Source: Thermoflexales bacterium (GTDB taxonomy: Bacteria > Chloroflexota > Anaerolineae > Fen-1058). From it: 22,345 bases of DNA. The position numbers and the translations under genes were made by a program. The stretch spans positions 1-22,345 of the forward strand of contig JAFGFO010000428.1 in NCBI GenBank assembly GCA_016931085.1, in the 5' to 3' direction. Of this stretch, positions 13,448 to 22,326 are shown piece after piece (the first letter of the stretch is position 1; every line of letters begins with the position of its first letter). The notes under the pieces are model-generated. The model worked only from the letters and a program-made list of their open reading frames with translations, did not search any database and was not told where the DNA came from.

Positions 13448-14575
13448 TCAGATCGCTCGCTCGATACGCTCGTCCATGGTGCGAACCAAATCCTGCCTGA
13501 CAGCCTCGGACTCGCCAAGCAGCGTGTTGAACGTCTGGTGGTCGAGCGTGAGCACCTCCACCGGCGAGCCAGGCGCGGCCCGAACGGTGGCCGTCCGCCC
13601 ACCGCCGCGCAGCAAGGCAATTTCACCGAAATACTGGCCGGCCTGCATGTGACCCACCACGATCTCGGCCCCGGTGGGTTCGTGCAGCACCACCTCGGCC
13701 TCTCCCTTAGTGATGATATAGAATCTGTCGGCCACCTGCCCCCGCTCGATGATCATAGCCCCGGGGCGGAATTTTTGCGGCGCGAGCCTGCGCGTCGCCA
13801 GGACCAGTTGCTCGTCGTTCAACGATGGGAAAGCCCTGGCCAGGTACTCGTCGATGATCTCACCGTCGGAGACGATGACGGCGCGAAAGACGCGCTTGGC
13901 CAGATCCTGATCGTGGGTCACCATCAAGATCGTTTTCCCCTGCTCCACCAGGTTTTCGAACAAGTCAAAGACCGACTCGGCCGTCTTGGAGTCGAGGTTG
14001 CCGGTCGGCTCGTCGGCCACGACGATGGGCGGGTCGGTGGCCAGGGCGCGTGCGATGGCCACGCGCTGCTGCTGGCCGCCGGAGACGGCCGAGGGCAGCT
14101 TGTTGGCCTGATCGGTCATGTCAACCAGGCCAAGCAGGTGCATGGCGCGCTCCTTGCGTTCGCGCGCCCGGTAGACGTTGCAAAAATCCATGGGCAGCAT
14201 CACGTTTTCGACCAGCGACAGGGTGGGCAGCAGTTGGAAAAATTGGAACACGATGCCCACGTTGCGCCCGCGCCACTGGGCCATCTTGCCCTCGCTCAAT
14301 TTGTGAACCGCTACATCCCCTACGTACACTTCCCCTGAGCTGGGCCGGTCGATGCCGGTCAGCATATTGATCAAGGTCGATTTGCCGCTGCCGGACTTGC
14401 CGATGACGGCGACAAAGTCACCCCTGTCCACCTGCAAATTGATGCCCTTGAGAGCGGTAAAGCTGCCAGCGGCGGTCTCGAAGGTTTTGACGACCTGGCG
14501 CAGCTCGATCAGGCGCTCGTTGCCGTGCTTGTACGCCCCGTTGCCCTCGCTCGCCTTGTGATTTCGTTCGGACAT
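13448..14575 (-). CDS. ABC transporter ATPase fused to a cyclic-nucleotide-binding domain
   Basis: Energising subunit of the MacAB/LolD-like transporter, 375 aa. Residues 20-240 form the ATPase: Walker [10 protein letters not shown] (59-67), Q-loop VFQ (Q111), signature SGGQQQR (165-171), Walker [12 protein letters not shown] (185-195) and H-loop H221. Residues about 262-353 form a second domain with the pattern of cNMP-binding/Crp-type folds: [20 protein letters not shown], and the phosphate cassette [16 protein letters not shown] (316-331), which keeps the Glu and Arg that contact cyclic nucleotide. A LolD-type ATPase normally ends near residue 230. GAGGAG lies about 6 nt before the ATG, with a promoter at 14641-14668. 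A ligand-gated ATPase is my inference. Confidence 0.92.
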   Translation of the reverse strand: MSERNHKASEGNGAYKHGNERLIELRQVVKTFETAAGSFTALKGINLQVDRGDFVAVIGKSGSGKSTLINMLTGIDRPSSGEVYVGDVAVHKLSEGKMAQWRGRNVGIVFQFFQLLPTLSLVENVMLPMDFCNVYRARERKERAMHLLGLVDMTDQANKLPSAVSGGQQQRVAIARALATDPPIVVADEPTGNLDSKTAESVFDLFENLVEQGKTILMVTHDQDLAKRVFRAVIVSDGEIIDEYLARAFPSLNDEQLVLATRRLAPQKFRPGAMIIERGQVADRFYIITKGEAEVVLHEPTGAEIVVGHMQAGQYFGEIALLRGGGRTATVRAAPGSPVEVLTLDHQTFNTLLGESEAVRQDLVRTMDERIERAI

Positions 14576-14640
14576 AACCGTCTCCTCAATAACTAAGCCA
14601 CCTCTGCGCCATCCATCGGCTTTAGGCTTTCAGCAAGCTC

Positions 14641-14668
14641 ATTATAATCCAATTTTCTACAATGTCCA
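14641..14668 (-). promoter_or_regulatory. Promoter for the ATPase and adaptor genes
   Basis: On the minus strand TGGACA (14668-14663), a 16-nt spacer and a perfect TATAAT (14646-14641). RNA would start near 14634, about 58 nt before the ATPase ATG. It lies in the 123-nt gap after the last permease gene, so the ATPase and adaptors need not depend on read-through from the permeases. Confidence 0.65.
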
Positions 14669-14683
14669 CTCTCAAATCGCAAA

Positions 14684-14704
14684 CCTACTCCCTACTTCCT
14701 ACTC
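14684..14704 (-). repeat. Heptamer repeat overlapping the permease 1 stop
   Basis: On the minus strand the stop codon TAG starts a run of near-identical heptamers, TAGGAAG then TAGGGAG then TAGG. The same arrangement follows the other two permease genes. Confidence 0.6.
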
Positions 14705-17089
14705 GTAGGCCAGCACTTCGCGCACAGGCAGGCGCGCAGCGTTCCAGGCTGGCCACAGGCTGGCAGCCGCCGCCAGGACGACGACGATGCCCAACCAGAT
14801 CAACACACCGCTGGATGCAAAGCTGTGCCTGAGAGGTGTGTTGAAAAAAGCCTGCCCCAGCTCATCGCTCATCACCCGGCTGATTGGCACTGCCAGGATA
14901 GCCCCCAGCCCCCAACTGAGCATGCCCACCAGGATTCCTTCCACCACAACGATCCAGCCCACGGCGCCATTCGAGGCGCCTACCGCGCGCATCACGCCAA
15001 ACTCGCGCGTTCGCTCCAACACGTTGATGCCCATCGTCCCCATCAGGCCCAGGCCGCCGACGGCGGCGATGATCACAGACATTGCGAGCAAGAAATAGAT
15101 CAGGATGTTCACTTGAGAGTCGATTTGCCCGCGTACAGCAGCTTTGGTCTCTACCGCGCTGATCCGCAAGCCAGCGCGCTTGAAGCGCGTTTCCACCGCC
15201 TTGGCGATAGCCGCCTGGGAGGCTGGGTCGTGCCGCTCCGCAACAATCCTAGCGTTCCAGGCTCGCCCCACAACACCCGTGGTGCGGGTCGCGTAGGGAT
15301 AATTGACGTAGGCAGACAAGCCGCCCGGGCTGCCAATGACCAGGAAAGCGCCTACCACGCGCCAGGGCCTCTGCTTCCCCAGGATAGTCAGCACGATCTC
15401 GTCGCCCACGTGGAGGTCTGGCTCCTCCCTGAGCATGTCCGTGCCGACGACGATGGCATTCTCGTCCTCCGGCAGCAGCCAGCGCCCCTCGACCATGATT
15501 GGGCAAAGCAGGTCAGACGCGGGCGACAAGGCGTGCAGGTTGATGCTGTTGCTTTCGCTGCCGTCCGGACGCACGCGGCGCGCGCCGACGGCGGCTCGGC
15601 ATTCCAGGCGTGCCACACCCGGCACAGCCAGGGCCTCTTGCTCGATTTGCTCGACGCGATAGCCGTCATTAAAATACACGGCTATGTCTTCCTGGTAATA
15701 GTTCATCAAGTCTTGAGTGGTCAGGTCTATCGAAGACTTGACGCTAACGACGGCCATAAAGACGGCGCCGCCCAGCGTCAAGGTAGCCAAGGTAAGCGCC
15801 AGCCGCCCCTTGCGGCGAAACACGTTGCGCAGCGACAGCAGCAGTGGGCGTGGCAGGCCGCGCACGTTCTCCACCAGGCGGTCGATAACGTTTCGCCCAA
15901 AGTGCCCTTTGCCCAGGCCATAGGAGCTAACGGCCTCGCGCACTGTGAGGCGCGTCCCGGCGAACACCGGGTAAGAGGCTGCCAGCAACGGCGTCAGCAG
16001 CCCGATCAGCACCTGGATGGTAATCATGGGCAGCGGCACACTAAAAGTGTCTGGCTCAAAATTCAAGAGGGAAGCTATGAAGCTGGTGAGAGCTTGAGTG
16101 ACCAGGATCGACAGCGGGATGGCGACCAGTGTGGCCAGCAAGCCAAAGCCCAAAGCCAGGAGCAGATACATCCCGATCAACTGGCCGAGACGTGCCCCGA
16201 CCGCTTTCATCATCCCAATTTGCCGCACCTGCTGAGTCATCAGGGCAGAAATGGTGTTCACCACCAAGAACGCGCTCAGGCCGAGCGTCAGGCTGCCCAG
16301 GATGCCGAGCACCGCCATCATGGCTTCGACAAGAAAGTTGGCCCAGTGCTCGGGAGGTGGGATGTATTTCCAATACACCTGTCCCCCGCCTTTTTCGATT
16401 TTTTCGCCGACCAGGTCAGCTATGCGTCGCACGTGTGCTTCATCGGTGGCGTCCCCGGCCACCGCGACATGCAGCTCGTCAAAATCCTGCCCCACCCCCA
16501 GCCATTCCAGCGTATCGAACGCGATATAGCCCTGCAGCCAATTGCCTGACCACATGGGGCCTGGATAGTTGCCATAGTAGGCAACACCGGCCAGGCGCAT
16601 GCTGCGCCGCTTGCCATCGGGCATCTCGATCAGCACCTCGTCGCCTATCTCCGCCTTCAAGTCTGCCAGGGCCGCGCGCTCGACCAGCAGCTCGCGGTCT
16701 GGCGGCGGCCAGGCACCGCGCTCGGAGCGCACCAGGTCGAGGTGGATATCGTTATAATCGGAAATGGCCTCCAGGTTCAGATTGCGCCACTGGCCCGAGC
16801 CGGTCTCGACACGCACAGCGATGGCGCGCCGCCCTTCGACCGTGCTCACGGTGGCCATCCGACGCACGCTTTGCACCAGATCATCCCCAAAGGGCGAGGT
16901 GTACAGGATAGCGCTGGCCGGCCGGCTGGCAGCGTAGCTGGCGGCCATATCGTGCGCCAGCACCAGGTACGAGCCGGTCACCGTCCCAACAGCAAACACG
17001 CCAGCGGCAATCGACAGCACGACGAGGAGCGTGCGTGTCTTGTTGCCCCCTAGATCAGCGAGTACCTTGTACCAACGCGGCCCCAACAT
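14699..17089 (-). CDS. Double-FtsX ABC transporter permease 1
   Basis: Integral membrane permease of the MacB/FtsX (type VII) ABC class, 796 aa. TM1 lies near residues 19-42, followed by a large extracellular domain, then an FtsX module of three helices with QIGMMKAVGA. A second copy of the layout follows: a helix (RRKGRLALTLATLTLGGAVFMAVV), an extracellular domain, and a second FtsX module with EFGVMRAVGASNGAV, ending VREVLAYE. One chain therefore holds two half-permeases, about eight helices. The ATG at 17089 is preferred to an in-frame TTG at 17104 because GGAG lies 9 nt upstream and the two paralogues start with the same MLxPRW. It lies 25 nt after the permease 2 stop. Confidence 0.9.
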   Translation of the reverse strand: MLGPRWYKVLADLGGNKTRTLLVVLSIAAGVFAVGTVTGSYLVLAHDMAASYAASRPASAILYTSPFGDDLVQSVRRMATVSTVEGRRAIAVRVETGSGQWRNLNLEAISDYNDIHLDLVRSERGAWPPPDRELLVERAALADLKAEIGDEVLIEMPDGKRRSMRLAGVAYYGNYPGPMWSGNWLQGYIAFDTLEWLGVGQDFDELHVAVAGDATDEAHVRRIADLVGEKIEKGGGQVYWKYIPPPEHWANFLVEAMMAVLGILGSLTLGLSAFLVVNTISALMTQQVRQIGMMKAVGARLGQLIGMYLLLALGFGLLATLVAIPLSILVTQALTSFIASLLNFEPDTFSVPLPMITIQVLIGLLTPLLAASYPVFAGTRLTVREAVSSYGLGKGHFGRNVIDRLVENVRGLPRPLLLSLRNVFRRKGRLALTLATLTLGGAVFMAVVSVKSSIDLTTQDLMNYYQEDIAVYFNDGYRVEQIEQEALAVPGVARLECRAAVGARRVRPDGSESNSINLHALSPASDLLCPIMVEGRWLLPEDENAIVVGTDMLREEPDLHVGDEIVLTILGKQRPWRVVGAFLVIGSPGGLSAYVNYPYATRTTGVVGRAWNARIVAERHDPASQAAIAKAVETRFKRAGLRISAVETKAAVRGQIDSQVNILIYFLLAMSVIIAAVGGLGLMGTMGINVLERTREFGVMRAVGASNGAVGWIVVVEGILVGMLSWGLGAILAVPISRVMSDELGQAFFNTPLRHSFASSGVLIWLGIVVVLAAAASLWPAWNAARLPVREVLAYE

Positions 17090-17104
17090 AGTATCAAGCT
17101 CCAA

Positions 17105-17120
17105 TCCCTACTCCCTACTC
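17105..17120 (-). repeat. Heptamer repeat overlapping the permease 2 stop and leader of permease 1
   Basis: On the minus strand TAGGGAG then TAGGGA follow the permease 2 coding end, and the repeat runs towards the GGAG ribosome-binding site of permease 1. Confidence 0.55.
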
Positions 17121-19514
17121 GTAGGCCAGCACTTCGCGCACGGTGAGCCTGGCGGCGCTGCGCGCCGGCCACAGGCTGGCCAGGGCCGAAAGCACCAGCA
17201 CGATAACCAGCCAGGCCAGGAAGCCGTCGTAGGCAAACACAAACTTCATCGGCGACTGGAGCATGGCCACGCCGATGGCGTAATTGAGCAGCATGCTCAT
17301 CGGCACGGCCAATACGGCCGCCAGCAGCCAACTGCTCAGGCCGATCACCAGTCCCTCAACCACCACGATCTGGAACACGGCTCCGTTGGAAGCGCCCACC
17401 GCGCGGATCACGCCGATTTCGCGCGTGCGCTCGATCACGTTCATGCTCATCGTGCCCATCAGCCCCAGCCCACCCACGGCGGCGATCATCACGGCCATCA
17501 CCAGCAGGAAATAGACCAGCACGTCCGTCTGGGACGCCTGCTGGACTTGTACTTCAAACCCGGTGGTGATCTGGGCCACTTGCATCCCCTCCTGCCTGAA
17601 TTTGCTTTCGAGCGCCTGGGCCACCCGTGTTTGAGTGACGGCGTCGTGCGGCTCGGTGACGATACGCAAGTTGGCAAAGCGATTGGCTTCCTGCCTGGCC
17701 TTGGCCAGGTACTCGTAGTTGGCATACACGATAGGCGGTACCACATTGCCCACCAACTGGTAGATGCCCACGATCTTCCAGGTGTACTCTTTGCCTTCGA
17801 GCTTCATCACCACATCGTCGTCCACCTCGAGATCGGGGCGTAGCTTGCGCAGGTGGTTGCCGATGACGAGCGCGTTCTCGTCTCCCGGCAGCAGCCAGCG
17901 CCCGGCGGTCAAAATCGGCTTGATGAGGGTCGAGCCGGCCGGCGGCGCAAAGATCAACACCTCCACGGCGGTCGACTTGTCGCCGGACAGGACCTGCCCA
18001 CTGCAGTCCGCCCAGCCTTCGACACTGACCACACCGGGCACGCTCATCACGAGCGACTCGAGCCTGTCAACTCGATAAGGGCGGGCCAGCGACACGTTCA
18101 CGTCGGACAAGATATACCCAAAAGTCTCTTCCAGCACGACTCTAAAGGAAGCACGCAGGTTGAACACGGCGATAAAGATCGCCCCACCCAGCGTCAGTGC
18201 CAGGAGCGTCAGCGCCAGGCGAGCTTTGCGGCGGAAGGTGTTGCGCAGCGAGATCAGGAGGGGGCGCGGCAGGCCGCGTATATTCTCCACCAGCCGGTCG
18301 ACGGTGCTTTTGCCAAAATGCCCTTTGCCCAGGCCATAATTGCTCACCGCTTCGCGGACGGTGACACGCGTCCCGCTCAACACCGGCGCCAATGCGGCGC
18401 CAAGCGGCAGTCCCAGGGCGACTATCACCTGCAAGATCAAGGCCTGCGGCGGGGCGCGGAAAGGCCCCACTGTAAAATTGAGCATCTGGCTGACGCCATC
18501 GGCCACGGCATAACTGGCGACGACCGAAAGTGGCACGGCTACCCCCAAGGCCACCACGCCAAAGCACAAGACGAGTACGATGTACATGCTCACGATCTGG
18601 CCGGCGTCGCCGCCGACCGCTTTCATCATCCCGATCTGCCGGATTTGCTGGCCCAGCAGTGCGCTGATCGTATTGACGACCAGGAAGGCGCTGAGAAAGA
18701 CGGTGAACACGCCCAGGCCACCCATCATAGCCTCGAGACCCTTGGTAATGTCACTCGCCCAATGCACGCCCGGCCGCGACACGATGGTGATATAAACCTC
18801 GTGCCCGCTTTTTCCAACCTTGTCCGCCACTTCGCGGGCCACCGCCCGGACGTGCGTCTCGTCGGTACGTCCTTCGCTCACGGTGAACAACAACTCCGTA
18901 TAGTCGCGCGTCCCGCCCAACCATTCGAGCGTTTCCGGCGTGACGAAGGCCCTGACCTGGCCGGCGAACATGTAGGATGGGAAACTGATGTCGTGCACGA
19001 TGGCTGCCACGCGCAGCACACGCCGTTGCCCGTCGGGCAGCTCGACCTCGAGCGTGTCACCAAGCTGTACAGGCAAGGCGGCGAGGGCGGAGCGCTCGAT
19101 CCACACCTGGCGATTGGCCAGGGGCGGGGTCTGGGTGGGGTTGTGGGGGAGCAGGCGGCTAAGCTGTATCTCGCCCATGACAGGCGGGACGCTTAGGAAG
19201 CCGATAGGGATCTTGTTATCCGGGGCGGCCACGATGCGGGCGGAAAGGCCGCTGCGCCCATGAGCCTGCGCCACGCCTGGCAAGCGGCGCACCATATCCA
19301 GCAGGCTGTCGTCAAAAGGCGCGCAATAAATCGTTGCGCTCTCAGCGTTGATGGACTGGTAAGCGATCTCCATGTCCTCCAGCAGGATGCTGAACGAGCC
19401 GTTGACAAAACCCACCGCGAACACGCCAACGGCGATGGTCAAGATGACCAAGGCCGTGCGGAGCTTGTTACTCCACAGATCAGCTATTACTTTGCGCCAA
19501 CGCGGACCGAGCAT
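17115..19514 (-). CDS. Double-FtsX ABC transporter permease 2
   Basis: Paralogue of the flanking permeases, 799 aa. It has the same plan: TM1 (NKLRTALVILTIAVGVFAVGFV), an extracellular MacB-like core, a first FtsX module with QQIRQIGMMKAVGG, the linker YGLGKGHFG, a second start helix (RRKARLALTLLALTLGGAIFIAV), a second extracellular domain, and an FtsX module with REIGVIRAVGASNGAV, ending VREVLAYE. The extracellular domains differ clearly from those of permeases 1 and 3, while the membrane modules are well kept, which suggests different cargo or partners. AGGGG lies 10 nt before the ATG. It follows permease 3 after a 153-nt gap with no clear promoter. Confidence 0.9.
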   Translation of the reverse strand: MLGPRWRKVIADLWSNKLRTALVILTIAVGVFAVGFVNGSFSILLEDMEIAYQSINAESATIYCAPFDDSLLDMVRRLPGVAQAHGRSGLSARIVAAPDNKIPIGFLSVPPVMGEIQLSRLLPHNPTQTPPLANRQVWIERSALAALPVQLGDTLEVELPDGQRRVLRVAAIVHDISFPSYMFAGQVRAFVTPETLEWLGGTRDYTELLFTVSEGRTDETHVRAVAREVADKVGKSGHEVYITIVSRPGVHWASDITKGLEAMMGGLGVFTVFLSAFLVVNTISALLGQQIRQIGMMKAVGGDAGQIVSMYIVLVLCFGVVALGVAVPLSVVASYAVADGVSQMLNFTVGPFRAPPQALILQVIVALGLPLGAALAPVLSGTRVTVREAVSNYGLGKGHFGKSTVDRLVENIRGLPRPLLISLRNTFRRKARLALTLLALTLGGAIFIAVFNLRASFRVVLEETFGYILSDVNVSLARPYRVDRLESLVMSVPGVVSVEGWADCSGQVLSGDKSTAVEVLIFAPPAGSTLIKPILTAGRWLLPGDENALVIGNHLRKLRPDLEVDDDVVMKLEGKEYTWKIVGIYQLVGNVVPPIVYANYEYLAKARQEANRFANLRIVTEPHDAVTQTRVAQALESKFRQEGMQVAQITTGFEVQVQQASQTDVLVYFLLVMAVMIAAVGGLGLMGTMSMNVIERTREIGVIRAVGASNGAVFQIVVVEGLVIGLSSWLLAAVLAVPMSMLLNYAIGVAMLQSPMKFVFAYDGFLAWLVIVLVLSALASLWPARSAARLTVREVLAYE

Positions 19515-19649
19515 ATCTTTTTATCCCCTTTACACTCATTCCTACGTGAAACGAGCGAAAAAAGTTGCATAGCTCTCACACTTGCCGGGTCTAGCATACC
19601 CCATCTCGTCCGCGCTTGCCTAGCCTGCACCTAACAGTTAGCTACCAAA

Positions 19650-19673
19650 CTTCCTACTCCCTACTTCCTACTC
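19650..19673 (-). repeat. Heptamer repeat overlapping the permease 3 stop
   Basis: On the minus strand the units TAGGAAG, TAGGGAG and TAGGAAG follow directly from the stop codon of permease 3. It is the longest and cleanest of the three copies. Confidence 0.6.
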
Positions 19674-22112
19674 ATACGCCAGCACCTCGCGCACGGTCAT
19701 GCGCGAGGCATTCCAGGCCGGCAAAAAGCTGGCCGCCGCCGCGATGAGCACGACGCCCACCAGGCACACCAGGGCCCCCTCCACCGAAAAGGTATAGTGC
19801 AGCGGGCTGCCCAAAAAGCCGGTCCCGATCGCGTCGCTGAACAGGCGGCCCATCGGCAGCGCGAGCAAGACACCCAGCAGCCAGCTCAAGACGCCGATGA
19901 GCACTCCCTCTGTGATGATGATTTGGCGCACCGCCCCGTTCGAGGCGCCCACGGCGCGCATGACGCCGATCTCGCGCGTGCGCTCCAACACGTTGATGCT
20001 CATCGTCCCCATCAGGCCCAATCCTCCCACCGCCGCCACCAACATCGCCATGGCGGACATGAGGAGTGTGATGATGTCAAAGAGCTGGCTGAGCTGATCG
20101 CGCATCTGGCTGCTGGTATAGATGCCGGATAAACGTATCCCCGCGTCCTTGAAACGCCCTTCCAATTCCTTGGTGATGCTGGACTGGGAAGCCCTGTCGT
20201 GCCGCTCGGTCGCCACCGCGATCGCCGCGGCCTGGTCCGGGATGCGGTGCACGGCGCGTGAAAAATAGTCATAATTAGCGTGCCCGCTGAGGCCCAGGAT
20301 GGACAAGCCCTGGTAGATGCCGATCACGTGCCAGGCCATCTCGCGCCCTTCGATCCTGAGCACGATCTCGTCACCCACGTCGATATCCGGCTCGGCCTTG
20401 ATCACCTCGGTGTTGAGGACAATCGCGTTCTCGTCATCCGGCAGCAGCCAACGCCCCTTGATGATCTGGGGCTTGAACATCTCGGTATCGACCGGCGTAG
20501 CGATGATCTGCATGATCGGGCTTTCGCCCCCGTCGGCGCGGATGCGATATGCGAAGGCAACGTCCAGGTACTCGAGCTTGGTGATGCCGGCCACGTCCCT
20601 GGCCGCGTCGTCGACCTGGGTGGTGCGGTGAGCGCGCGTGAAGACGATCTGCGCGTCGTAGCTAAAGTAGCTCAAAAAATCGTCGACGATTGCAAAGAGC
20701 GAGGCGCGCACGCTGAGCACAGAAATAAAGATCGCGCAGCCCAAGACCAGGGTGATGAGCGTCAGCGCCAGCCGCCCCTTGCGCCGGAAGGTGTTGCGCA
20801 GCGAGATCGCCAGGGGGCGCGGCAGCCCGCGCACGTTTTCCAGCGCGCGGTCCACCCAGCCCGAGCCAAAACGCCCCTTGCCCAGGCCATACGAGCTGAT
20901 CGCCTCCCGCACCGTGATGCGCGTCCCGCCGATGACGGGCACCAACGCCGCCAGCACGGGCACCAGCAGCCCCACGACGACCTCGATGACGATGACGGCC
21001 GGCGGGATCCTAAAGGCGCCCGATTTGAAGTTGAGGAAATAGGCCAAAAAGCCGACGAACTCGCGCGCGGCCAGCGCGCCCAGCGGCACGGCGATGAGCA
21101 GCGCCAGGACCCCAAAGATGAGCACGACCGCCATGTACATCACGATCATCTGCCCGTTGCGGGCGCCCACGGCCTTCATCACGCCAATCTGCCGCACTTG
21201 CTGCGCCAGCAGGGCCGAGATGGTGTTGATCACCAGGAAGCCGCTCAAAAAGAGCGAGAACAAGCCCAGCCCACCCAGCACCAGCGAGATGGTCTGGAAC
21301 ACGTCGTCCAACGGCAGCTTGCCGGGTTCGTGCACCACCGCCGCCACCACCAGCCGCCCGCTCCGCTCCACCCTCTCCTTGACCCGGTCCGCGACCCGCT
21401 TGATATGCGCTTTATCTTGCGCGTCCCCCGTGACGCGGATCGTCAGCTCGTCATAGTTGCGCGCCCCCCCCAGCCATTCCAGTGTGTCGAAGGTGACGTA
21501 AGCGTAGGCCAGGCCGGCGAAGGTAGCCGGCGCGCGGCCAAAGTCGTAACACAGGCCAGCCAGGCGCATCTCACGCTCGTGCCCGTCGACCGTCTGCACG
21601 ATGATCGTATCGCCCAGGCGAGCCTGCGTCAAGCCCACCATGGGGCTAAGCAGCGAGGTGCGCTCCAGCAGCAGCTCGTGCTCGGGGGGCGGCCAGGCGC
21701 CGGTGGGCCACCTGATGGGATCCGGATCGTAGACGATCTCTGGCCTGACCTTGTTGATGCGGATGTCCTTGTAATTGGGGATGGCAAAGACTTGTACCGG
21801 CAGCCAATCGTCCTGGCCGGGGTGCCTGAAACGCAGGACCAGCGTGCGCCGCCCCTCGACCTCCTGCACGCCGTCGAGCTTGCGCACAGCCTGGATGAAA
21901 TCCTCGTCGACGGCATTGCCCAAGAAGAGCGTGGCGTGGGCCGGGCTGGTAGCTTCGTAACTTTCGACCAGGTCATCCCTGACCACCAGGTTCATGTGGA
22001 CGATCGCGCCGATGGCGAACACGCCGATCGCCACGGACAACACCACCAGCAGCGTACGCGTCTTGTTGCCCCAGATGTCGCTCAGGACTTTACGCCAACG
22101 TGGACTAAGCAT
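19668..22112 (-). CDS. Double-FtsX ABC transporter permease 3
   Basis: First gene of the block, 814 aa. TM1 lies at about 19-43, extracellular domain 1 at 45-268, FtsX module 1 at 272-400 (helices near 275-300, 322-345 and 370-395; motif QIGVMKAVGA), a linker with YGLGKGRFG, helix 5 at 448-470, extracellular domain 2 at 472-675, and FtsX module 2 at 680-814 (EIGVMRAVGASNGAV; end VREVLAYE). GGAGG lies 5 nt before the ATG and a good promoter is at 22153-22181. Family members move lipids, lipoproteins, peptides or drugs by mechanotransmission and do not form a channel; the substrate here cannot be told from sequence. Confidence 0.9.
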   Translation of the reverse strand: MLSPRWRKVLSDIWGNKTRTLLVVLSVAIGVFAIGAIVHMNLVVRDDLVESYEATSPAHATLFLGNAVDEDFIQAVRKLDGVQEVEGRRTLVLRFRHPGQDDWLPVQVFAIPNYKDIRINKVRPEIVYDPDPIRWPTGAWPPPEHELLLERTSLLSPMVGLTQARLGDTIIVQTVDGHEREMRLAGLCYDFGRAPATFAGLAYAYVTFDTLEWLGGARNYDELTIRVTGDAQDKAHIKRVADRVKERVERSGRLVVAAVVHEPGKLPLDDVFQTISLVLGGLGLFSLFLSGFLVINTISALLAQQVRQIGVMKAVGARNGQMIVMYMAVVLIFGVLALLIAVPLGALAAREFVGFLAYFLNFKSGAFRIPPAVIVIEVVVGLLVPVLAALVPVIGGTRITVREAISSYGLGKGRFGSGWVDRALENVRGLPRPLAISLRNTFRRKGRLALTLITLVLGCAIFISVLSVRASLFAIVDDFLSYFSYDAQIVFTRAHRTTQVDDAARDVAGITKLEYLDVAFAYRIRADGGESPIMQIIATPVDTEMFKPQIIKGRWLLPDDENAIVLNTEVIKAEPDIDVGDEIVLRIEGREMAWHVIGIYQGLSILGLSGHANYDYFSRAVHRIPDQAAAIAVATERHDRASQSSITKELEGRFKDAGIRLSGIYTSSQMRDQLSQLFDIITLLMSAMAMLVAAVGGLGLMGTMSINVLERTREIGVMRAVGASNGAVRQIIITEGVLIGVLSWLLGVLLALPMGRLFSDAIGTGFLGSPLHYTFSVEGALVCLVGVVLIAAAASFLPAWNASRMTVREVLAYE

Positions 22113-22152
22113 CAGCTCCTCCCCGTCTGATCAAGCTATACAACCAAAACCT

Positions 22153-22181
22153 ATTGTACACGCAAGACCGCTTTTTGTAAA
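22153..22181 (-). promoter_or_regulatory. Promoter for the permease genes
   Basis: On the minus strand TTTACA (22181-22176), a 17-nt spacer and TACAAT (22158-22153). RNA would start near 22146, about 34 nt before the permease 3 ATG. Confidence 0.68.
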
Positions 22182-22202
22182 CGGGCAAAATTCAGGCTCA
22201 GG

Positions 22203-22245
22203 CCCTAAAGGTCTTGCGCGATCCGCAGGATCGCCACCTTTAGGG
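22203..22245. repeat. Nested stem-loop in the right flank
   Basis: Outer arms CCCTAAAGGT (22203-22212) and ACCTTTAGGG (22236-22245) pair perfectly. Inside, GCGATCC (22218-22224) and GGATCGC (22228-22234) form a second stem with a 3-nt loop. It lies upstream of the permease promoter. It could end transcription coming from outside the window, or be a dispersed palindrome of the genome. Confidence 0.75.
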
Positions 22246-22326
22246 TCTAATGAGGGATTCCGCAGCAATAGGCGACAACGAGCATACGTCCCCCCCAATG
22301 GCGTCATTTTGCGGCTGGGCGCCCCA

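Noticed and set aside
19515..19667. Possible separate promoter for permease 2 in the 153-nt gap
   Set aside because: TATGCT- and TATGCA-like -10 boxes occur on the minus strand but no acceptable -35 box lies 16-18 nt upstream.
20280..22130. Long plus-strand open frame (616 aa) opposite permease 3
   Set aside because: It mirrors the permease gene in an antisense frame, is rich in His, Gln, Arg and Asp in a way typical of shadow frames, and has no recognisable domain. The same applies to the open frames at 12623-14338, 14825-16549, 17031-17843 and 17853-19196.
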